5,709 nt of DNA from JBFHER01 sp041584055 (GTDB lineage: Bacteria; Bacteroidota; Bacteroidia; Bacteroidales; UBA5342), in assembly GCA_041584055.1 (NCBI GenBank), contig JBFHER010000263.1:1-5709 (forward strand), read 5' to 3'. Positions within the stretch are counted from its first letter, which is position 1, and every line of letters starts with the position of its first letter. Below, piece by piece: positions 1 through 4,721 of this stretch. Both the position numbers and the translations under genes were made by a program. Below the pieces are notes generated by a model. That model saw only the letters and a list, made by a program, of their open reading frames with translations. It made no database searches and was not told the origin of the DNA.

Positions 1-81
1 TCTTTTGTAAAAAAAAACAATGCAAAGATTGGCTAAAATTTTTCTTTACTTGTTTAAACAGATTTAATTAAATTGTCACAC
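1..81. other. AT-rich leader upstream of the first gene
   Basis: This is a short A/T-rich stretch with a run of nine A residues near the left edge and a T-rich run around 39-47. I see no coding segment and no convincing Bacteroidota promoter: the best -7 look-alike, at 47-54, departs from TAnnTTTG and is badly spaced from the nearest TTG. It may be the end of an intergenic region whose promoter lies outside the window. Confidence 0.4.
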
Positions 82-1023
82 ATGAATCATTATGCCCCCA
101 TCGCGCTTTTCACCTATAACAGGTTGCAAGAAACCAGGCAAACGCTCAAAGCTTTGACCAATAATGAATTGGCTGCAGAAAGCGATCTGTACGTGTTTTC
201 AGATGGTCCTAAAACGGTTTCTGACCAGGCGAAAGTAAAACAGGTGAGGGAATTCCTAAATGATCTTTCCGGCTTTAAGCGAATTAAAATAATCGAATCT
301 CAAAGTAATCTGGGTCTTGCCAAATCCATTGTTACCGGTGTTACAGAAGTATTGAAACAACACGATCGCGTGGTTGTATTGGAAGATGATTTGATCTGTA
401 ACCCAAACTTTCTGACTTACATGAACCAGGCTTTAGATGTTTATGCGAATGATGAGCGTATTCAAACTGTGACTGGCTTTTCACTGGCTATGAACAGTGT
501 TCATACGGATGTATATTTTCAACGCAGGCCCTTTTCCTGGGGATGGGCTACCTGGAAAAAATACTGGGATGCAGCGGTATTTGATAAGGAAATTATTTTG
601 AAAGAGATTCAGTCCGATGTGGATGTTGTTGATGACTTTAAAAAAGTGTGCGGCAACAACATGGGTAACATGCTCCTAGGATATTTGGCCGGCAAGAACG
701 ACTCTTGGTTCGTGCGTTGGGCGTATTCGCAATATAAAGCCGGACGCTATTCTGTCATCCCAACCAAATCATTGGTTGAAAACATTGGCTTTGGCGTTGA
801 TGGCACCCATTGCAAGGGCATCAACCCTTACCGTTCCCTTCCTGAGCAGAAAGCGCTGCGCACATATAATTTAACAGACTTCAAGGTTCCTGAAGCAAAA
901 GAGACAAAGGAGTTTTTAAGCTCGTTTACAATACAGCATAAGATAAAAGTACGCCTAGGATTATTGAAATCATCTGCAGGCAGGTCTTTGCTTTTGGATG
1001 AGATCAAAGAAAAACTTTTATGA
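82..1023 (+). CDS. Glycosyltransferase, family 2-like / GNT-I-like fold
   Basis: This probable cytoplasmic sugar transferase uses a nucleotide-sugar donor to build surface polysaccharide; donor and acceptor cannot be read from the sequence. Numbering from the ATG at 82 (313 residues), the N-terminus IALFTYNR (residues 7-14) is the usual first strand of a GT-A fold. It is followed by FSDGP (39-43), then SNLGLAKSI (75-83) and the acidic metal/nucleotide motif VVLEDD (98-103). FSWGWATW (151-158) is a conserved aromatic acceptor-side motif of this family in polysaccharide clusters. There is no signal peptide or membrane helix. A TTG nine bases upstream is in frame and would add three residues; I prefer the ATG because homology begins only after it. 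The next gene follows 56 bp later on the same strand, consistent with an operon. The class call is sound, but the exact family (GT2 or GT13-like) is less certain. Confidence 0.86.
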   Translation: MNHYAPIALFTYNRLQETRQTLKALTNNELAAESDLYVFSDGPKTVSDQAKVKQVREFLNDLSGFKRIKIIESQSNLGLAKSIVTGVTEVLKQHDRVVVLEDDLICNPNFLTYMNQALDVYANDERIQTVTGFSLAMNSVHTDVYFQRRPFSWGWATWKKYWDAAVFDKEIILKEIQSDVDVVDDFKKVCGNNMGNMLLGYLAGKNDSWFVRWAYSQYKAGRYSVIPTKSLVENIGFGVDGTHCKGINPYRSLPEQKALRTYNLTDFKVPEAKETKEFLSSFTIQHKIKVRLGLLKSSAGRSLLLDEIKEKLL

Positions 1024-1079
1024 TCCTATTGATGAGTTTAGAACAGTGTATAAACCTTTAATGCCTGATAAGAAGAACT

Positions 1080-1808
1080 ATGTTTTCATCGTTTAAAATT
1101 TACAATGCTTCATTGCATCAGATGGAGGATAAGGACAAGCTGTTGATCAATACCATCAACGCTTATTCCTATAACCTCGCATGCAAGGATTTGCTGTTCA
1201 GGCAAAGTCTCACAGAAGGGGAATTGCTTATACCGGATGGCATCGGGATTGTTTTGGCAAATTTTCTACTTACCGGAAAGTGGGTGAAAAAGATTGCCGG
1301 TGCCGATTTATTTTTCCATGAAATGGAACGTTTAAATAAAAGTGGGGGGAAGTGTTTCTTTTTGGGGAGCAGTGATGCGGTTTTGCGACAGATCATGCAA
1401 AACGCGGCTTTAGATTACCCAAATATAAGCGTCATGACTTATTCTCCACCGTTTAAAATAGAATTTAGTGAAGCCGATAATCAAAAGATGCTTGAACGAA
1501 TCAATGGCTTTCAACCCGATGTCTTATTTGTGGGCATGACAGCACCCAAACAAGAGAAATGGGCTTACAAACATTTTGATAAGCTTAGGGTGGGGCACAT
1601 TGGCTGCATTGGCGCCGTGTTTGATTTTTACGCCGGCACGGTTAAACGAGCACCCAGGTGGATGATCAAAATCGGCATGGAATGGCTCTATCGCCTAATA
1701 CGCGAACCAAAACGCATGTGGCGCCGTTATTTAATCGGAAACGTCCTTTTTGGGTATAATATTTTGAAGTATGAAATCCTGGGACTGAAAAATAAACAAA
1801 GTAAATAG
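1080..1808 (+). CDS. WecG/TagA/CpsF-family glycosyltransferase (GT26)
   Basis: This 242-residue protein belongs to the family that transfers a sugar, such as N-acetylmannosaminuronate or N-acetylmannosamine, onto a membrane lipid-linked sugar. The whole family signature is visible in order: LLINTINAYS (21-30), PDGIGIV (52-58), IAGADL (72-77), CFFLGS (92-97), VGMTAPKQEKW (151-161), and GAVFDFYAGTVKRAPRW (178-194). Last come the basic, aromatic C-terminal EWLYRLIREPKRMWRRYL (201-218). Thr25 and Asp53 occupy the positions of the proposed catalytic Thr and Asp of TagA, with the same 28-residue spacing as I recall it. The C-terminal basic tail is the part that in TagA helps membrane association. 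Length is normal and nothing is missing. The next gene begins 13 bp after the stop, so the two are probably cotranscribed. The sugar donor cannot be deduced, so I give no gene symbol. Confidence 0.94.
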   Translation: MFSSFKIYNASLHQMEDKDKLLINTINAYSYNLACKDLLFRQSLTEGELLIPDGIGIVLANFLLTGKWVKKIAGADLFFHEMERLNKSGGKCFFLGSSDAVLRQIMQNAALDYPNISVMTYSPPFKIEFSEADNQKMLERINGFQPDVLFVGMTAPKQEKWAYKHFDKLRVGHIGCIGAVFDFYAGTVKRAPRWMIKIGMEWLYRLIREPKRMWRRYLIGNVLFGYNILKYEILGLKNKQSK

Positions 1809-1821
1809 TGCTTAATGATGC

Positions 1822-2907
1822 TTGTCCCACACTTCAACACTTCGACTCTTTAATACAACATACGCCTTGAAAAACACAGAAAAAACCCATCCTTATCTCA
1901 CAATACTTCTTCCTTGTTACAATGAGGAAGCCATATTGGAGAACAATGTAAATCAGATCAGAGCATACCTTGATCAAGGTCCATATCAAAAAAACTATGA
2001 GATATTGATTATTAACGATGGCAGCAAGGATCGTACCGGAGAAATATCTACGGCATTGGCTGAAATCGAAGAGATACGTGTCAAACATCACCCTGTAAAT
2101 TTAAACCTGGGGCATGCCTTGCAAACTGGGTTTGCACATGCAATGGGTGAGGTTGTGGTGGTGCTGGACATCGATTTAAGCTATTCGGTTGATCACATAG
2201 AGCTAATGGTTGAGACCTTAAAGAGCACCTGTGCCGACATGGTGGTGGCTTCACCCTATATGAAAGGAGGGAAAGTAACAGCAGTTCCTTTCTTACGTCG
2301 AATCATGAGCCGATGGGTCAACCGTTTTATGCAAATGGCATCACAGGAGAAGTTTCACACCTTTACGGGCATGGTAAGGGCTTATAAAAAAGACTTTATT
2401 CATTCCCTGAATTTAAAAACGAAGGATTACGAAATTAATCCTGAGATCATGTATAAAGCAATGATCCTCCGCGCCAGAATCGTTGAAGTGCCGGCACATC
2501 TTGACTGGACGGAACAGAATAAAGTGGCGGGCAAGCGAAGTTCAAGCATTCATGTTTTGCGCGGTGTCTTTTCCGGGATGATGGCTGGTTTTATTTTTAG
2601 GCCCTATATCTTTTTTATAGGGATTGGTACTTTTTTAATGCTTTTATCCATGTATCAACTGGTATGGCTATTCGCAGATACCATCATTGACATGTCGTTT
2701 TTTGCTGAAGAGGCCAACGTTTTTTCAGCAAGTCTGGCACACCAGTTCACAAAAAATCCCCACTCATTTTTAATTGGCGGGATCACCTTGCTGGCTTCCC
2801 TTCAGTTTTTAGGATTAGGGTTTTTGTCTTTACAAAGCAAACGATATTATGATGAACTTTTTCATTTGGGAAGTGGGATAAAAAAAGGAATACGTGAGGA
2901 AAGATAG
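1822..2907 (+). CDS. Membrane-anchored GT2 glycosyltransferase (polyprenyl-phosphate sugar synthase type)
   Basis: This family-2 transferase resembles dolichyl/undecaprenyl-phosphate mannose or glucose synthases, which load a hexose onto a lipid phosphate at the inner face of the cytoplasmic membrane. Numbering from 1822 (361 residues), the GT-A domain shows LTILLPCYNEE (26-36), YEILIINDGSKDRT (59-72), NLGHALQTGF (95-104) and the metal-binding VVLDIDLS (113-120). NPEIMYKAM (206-214) follows in the acceptor half. Hydrophobic stretches at about 258-283 and 314-337 are likely membrane helices, followed by a basic tail. No ATG is available: the first Met after the proposed start is near residue 108, beyond essential motifs, and an in-frame TGA lies at 1816-1818. 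Translation must therefore begin at a TTG, either at 1822 or at 1867, which gives a start just before LKNTEKTHPYLTILLP. The region between the two TTGs contains an 8-nt repeat. Family is confident; the start is not. Confidence 0.88.
   Translation: MSHTSTLRLFNTTYALKNTEKTHPYLTILLPCYNEEAILENNVNQIRAYLDQGPYQKNYEILIINDGSKDRTGEISTALAEIEEIRVKHHPVNLNLGHALQTGFAHAMGEVVVVLDIDLSYSVDHIELMVETLKSTCADMVVASPYMKGGKVTAVPFLRRIMSRWVNRFMQMASQEKFHTFTGMVRAYKKDFIHSLNLKTKDYEINPEIMYKAMILRARIVEVPAHLDWTEQNKVAGKRSSSIHVLRGVFSGMMAGFIFRPYIFFIGIGTFLMLLSMYQLVWLFADTIIDMSFFAEEANVFSASLAHQFTKNPHSFLIGGITLLASLQFLGLGFLSLQSKRYYDELFHLGSGIKKGIREER
1831..1846. repeat. Two-unit 8-nt tandem repeat at the third glycosyltransferase start
   Basis: Two adjacent 8-nt units, acttcaac and acttcgac, differ at one position and are followed by a degenerate third unit. 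The array lies just downstream of the possible TTG start and of an ATG-ATG pair (1815-1820) that is out of frame with the glycosyltransferase. One added 8-nt unit would bring that ATG pair into frame without a stop. The units resemble, on the opposite strand, the gtcgaaaa-type units near the four-helix-bundle gene. Confidence 0.6.
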
Positions 2908-2911
2908 AAGA

Positions 2912-3052
2912 GTTGGAAGTATTGTGAACGTGGGTAATGTTCAGAATGTTGATACTACTAACACTCCCCACACTCCCCACACTACTAACACTCCCCACAC
3001 TACCCACATTACCCACACTCCTAACACTCCCCACACTACTAACAATCATAAC
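2912..3052. repeat. 9-nt tandem array with head-to-head inversion between GT2 gene and gmd
   Basis: The 154-bp gap between the third glycosyltransferase and gmd is nearly filled by 9-nt periodic sequence. From 2954 to 3043 there are ten contiguous units of the type actccccac or actactaac, followed by one decayed unit to 3052. To the left, 2912-2956 keeps a 9-nt period but in the opposite orientation, with units beginning gt (for example gttggaagt). The unit gtgggtaat at 2930-2938 is the exact reverse complement of attacccac at 3008-3016, and the match extends to 11 bp (2930-2940 against 3006-3016). The transcript could thus form an 11-bp stem closing a loop of about 65 nt, ending roughly 45 nt before the gmd start codon. 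The reading frame through the array is open by chance into gmd but gives a low-complexity Thr/Pro/His peptide, so it is not counted as coding. Confidence 0.85.
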
Positions 3053-3061
3053 CATAAAATT

Positions 3062-4222
3062 ATGTCACAAAAAGTAGCATTAATTACAGGAATCACCGGA
3101 CAGGATGGCGCTTACCTTGCCGAGTATTTATTGAAAAAAGGATACCTGGTGCATGGGATGAAGCGGCGCTCTTCGTTGTTTAATACAGATCGCATCGACC
3201 ATATTTATCAGGATCCGCATGTAGAAAACAGAAACCTTGTGCTTCATTATGGCGACTTAACGGATTCCATGAATATCACAAGGATTATTCAGGAAGTTCA
3301 ACCGGATGAAATTTATAACCTGGCTGCCATGAGTCATGTGGCTGTGAGTTTTGAGACGCCTGAATACGTTGGGAATGCGGATGGATTGGGAACCTTGCGC
3401 ATCCTGGAGGCTGTTCGTCTTTTAGGATTAGGTGAGAAAACACGCATTTATCAGGCATCAACCTCTGAGCTGTACGGACTCGTTCAGGAAGTCCCTCAAA
3501 AGGAAAGCACGCCATTTTACCCACGCTCGCCTTATGCAGTGGCTAAAATGTATGCTTACTGGATCACGGTGAATTACAGAGAAGCTTATAAAATGCATGC
3601 AAGCAATGGCATCTTATTTAACCATGAAAGCCCGATACGCGGCGAAACCTTTGTGACCCGTAAAATTACACGTGCCATCAGCCGAATTGCGCTAGGGATG
3701 CAGGAAAAAGTATTCATGGGGAACTTGAGCTCGAAGCGTGACTGGGGCCATGCAAAAGATTACATTCGTGCCATGCACCTTATTCTTCAACAGGATCAAC
3801 CGGATGATTATGTCATTGCCACCGGCATCACCACCAGCATTCGCGATTTTATACGTTTGGCAAGCTCAGAAGTAGGACTGTCCCTCGAATTCAGAGGTGA
3901 AGGCGTGGATGAGAAAGGCGTGCTTGCGGGCATTGATGAAACAAAATTTGTGACGACCGTAGGCAGCGAATTCCTGACCGAAATGAAGGAACGCGTGGCA
4001 GCAGAAAGTGTTGTGGTGGGCGTTGATCCGCAGTATTTCCGCCCCACAGAGGTAGACCTGCTGATTGGAGACCCAACAAAGTCAAACACAAAACTGGGCT
4101 GGACCCCAAAATACGACCTCGCAGGACTTGTAGAAGACATGATGAAGTCGGATGTTAAATTGTTCAAGAAAGATGCGTATTTGAATGCAGGGGGGTATAA
4201 GACGTTGAATTACTTTGAGTAA
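3062..4222 (+). CDS. gmd: GDP-mannose 4,6-dehydratase
   Basis: This cytoplasmic enzyme converts GDP-D-mannose to GDP-4-keto-6-deoxy-D-mannose, the first step toward GDP-L-fucose; the second enzyme, Fcl, is encoded two genes downstream. The protein is a 386-residue extended short-chain dehydrogenase. The NADP-binding GITGQDG is at 10-16, and the family signature KRRSSLFNTDRIDHIY is at 34-49. The catalytic set corresponds to Thr134, Glu136, Tyr158 and Lys162 (motifs STSELYG and YAVAK), matching the E. coli positions shifted by one. NHESPIRGETFVTRK (187-201), DWGHAKDYI (228-236) and YFRPTEVDLLIGDPTK (325-340) complete the substrate site. Residues about 287-318 form a longer insertion than in E. 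coli Gmd, which accounts for much of the extra length. I chose the ATG at 3062 because homology begins exactly there; a longer in-frame start, GTG at 2894, would add 56 low-complexity residues encoded by the 9-nt array. Confidence 0.98.
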   Translation: MSQKVALITGITGQDGAYLAEYLLKKGYLVHGMKRRSSLFNTDRIDHIYQDPHVENRNLVLHYGDLTDSMNITRIIQEVQPDEIYNLAAMSHVAVSFETPEYVGNADGLGTLRILEAVRLLGLGEKTRIYQASTSELYGLVQEVPQKESTPFYPRSPYAVAKMYAYWITVNYREAYKMHASNGILFNHESPIRGETFVTRKITRAISRIALGMQEKVFMGNLSSKRDWGHAKDYIRAMHLILQQDQPDDYVIATGITTSIRDFIRLASSEVGLSLEFRGEGVDEKGVLAGIDETKFVTTVGSEFLTEMKERVAAESVVVGVDPQYFRPTEVDLLIGDPTKSNTKLGWTPKYDLAGLVEDMMKSDVKLFKKDAYLNAGGYKTLNYFE

Positions 4223-4224
4223 TA

Positions 4225-4267
4225 GTCTAATGGTCGAAAAGTCGGAAAGTCGGAAAGTCGAAAAGTC
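4225..4267. repeat. 8-nt tandem array, left flank of the four-helix-bundle gene
   Basis: Beginning two bases after the gmd stop codon, five 8-nt units start with gtc: a variant unit gtctaatg, then copies of gtcgaaaa and gtcggaaa. A final partial gtc ends at 4267. The units are in register without gaps. They match, as reverse complements, the array on the other side of the four-helix-bundle gene at 4661-4696. Confidence 0.88.
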
Positions 4268-4292
4268 TTACAAAATTGGAATTTAGATATAC

Positions 4293-4646
4293 ATGGCCTC
4301 AGTCAAAAAGTTTGAAGAATTATTTATCTGGATCGAAGCTAAAGACCTTGTTTTAGAGATATATCAATTATTTAAAACAAACAGGGATTTTGCTTTTCGT
4401 GATCAAATTCAAAGAGCCGCTGTATCTGTTATGAATAATATTGCAGAGGGATTTGAGAGGTCCTCTGATATTGAGTTCAAACGTTTTTTATTTATTGCAA
4501 AAGCATCTTGTGGAGAAGTACGCAGTATGATTTACCTGGCAAAAGAGCTTGGTTATATCCAGGAGAAGAACCATACAGAACTTTTAGAAAGATCATCACG
4601 TTTATCATCGTCAATTATGAATTTCATTAAATATTTAGATAAATAA
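4293..4646 (+). CDS. Four-helix-bundle protein, 23S rRNA intervening-sequence / S23 family
   Basis: This small all-helical protein has 117 residues, the typical family length. The family was first seen encoded in intervening sequences of 23S rRNA in Leptospira and is related to the Avd accessory protein of diversity-generating retroelements. Its general function is not established; Avd-type relatives form pentamers and bind nucleic acid. The signature is complete: KKFEELFIWIEAKDLVLEIY (5-24), RDQIQRAAVSVMNNIAEGFE (36-55) with the hallmark NIAEGFER at 49-56, and FKRFLFIAKASCGEVRSM (62-79). The last helix (about 92-116) ends the protein. Helical, basic surface residues are spread through all four helices. 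It lies 70 bp after gmd and 75 bp before fcl and is bounded on both sides by inverted 8-nt arrays. Nothing links it to fucose synthesis. No reverse transcriptase, template/variable repeat or rRNA sequence is seen here, so an Avd role in this locus is not supported. Confidence 0.94.
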   Translation: MASVKKFEELFIWIEAKDLVLEIYQLFKTNRDFAFRDQIQRAAVSVMNNIAEGFERSSDIEFKRFLFIAKASCGEVRSMIYLAKELGYIQEKNHTELLERSSRLSSSIMNFIKYLDK

Positions 4647-4660
4647 TCAACATGATCTAG

Positions 4661-4696
4661 TAACTCTTTGACTTTTAGACCATTTGACTTTAGGAC
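4661..4696. repeat. 8-nt tandem array, right flank of the four-helix-bundle gene (inverted)
   Basis: Four consecutive 8-nt units ending in gac (tctttgac, then variants such as ttttagac and tttaggac) follow a partial unit, taac, and lie 18 bp after the four-helix-bundle stop codon. Read on the minus strand they begin with gtc and match the left-flank units, so the two arrays form an imperfect, interrupted inverted repeat. In RNA the best segments would pair as two 7-bp helices separated by a single mismatch. Confidence 0.82.
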
Positions 4697-4721
4697 TAAT
4701 TAACGTAAGGCTAAATAAAAC

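Larger units (their letters stand above)
4225..4696. mobile_element. Putative small cassette: four-helix-bundle gene between inverted 8-nt arrays
   Basis: About 470 bp between gmd and fcl consist of an 8-nt array, one complete small gene and a second 8-nt array in the opposite orientation. Aligned outward-in, 24 bases of the left array (4225-4248) match the reverse complement of 4665-4688 at 19 positions, including the shared unit pair gtc-aatg and gtc-aaaa with one difference in each. The gene is visibly more A/T-rich than gmd and fcl, and it separates two genes of one two-step pathway. No transposase, reverse transcriptase or clear target-site duplication is visible, so mobility is an inference from layout only. 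Confidence 0.35.

Noticed and set aside
29..54. Bacteroidota-type promoter (TTG plus TAnnTTTG) before the first gene
   Set aside because: The -7-like sequence at 47-54 has mismatches and the spacing to the TTG at 29-31 is about 15 instead of about 19.
73..81. TTG start at 73 for the first glycosyltransferase
   Set aside because: It adds only three residues with no recognisable ribosome binding site, and the ATG at 82 fits the beginning of the conserved fold.
1061..1096. Short open frame MPDKKNYVFIV overlapping the WecG/TagA-family gene start
   Set aside because: Eleven codons with no supporting signal; the downstream gene has a normal ATG and a full-length N-terminus, so chance is the simplest explanation.
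2912..3052. CRISPR-like array
   Set aside because: The units are only 9 nt and contiguous, with no spacers and no cas genes.
2783..3055. Minus-strand open frame with a Gly-Ser-Val repeat peptide
   Set aside because: The repeat peptide is just the antisense reading of the 9-nt array, and the rest is antisense to the end of the glycosyltransferase gene.
2894..3061. In-frame 56-residue N-terminal extension of Gmd from a GTG at 2894
   Set aside because: It overlaps the preceding gene and encodes Thr/Pro/His low-complexity sequence from the 9-nt array; Gmd homology starts exactly at the ATG at 3062.
4293..4646. Avd accessory protein of a diversity-generating retroelement
   Set aside because: No reverse transcriptase, template repeat or variable-repeat target gene is visible in the window; general S23/four-helix-bundle membership is all that is supported.
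4647..4721. Rho-independent terminator after the four-helix-bundle gene
   Set aside because: There is no local GC-rich hairpin followed by a T run; the complementarity here is to the far side of the gene.
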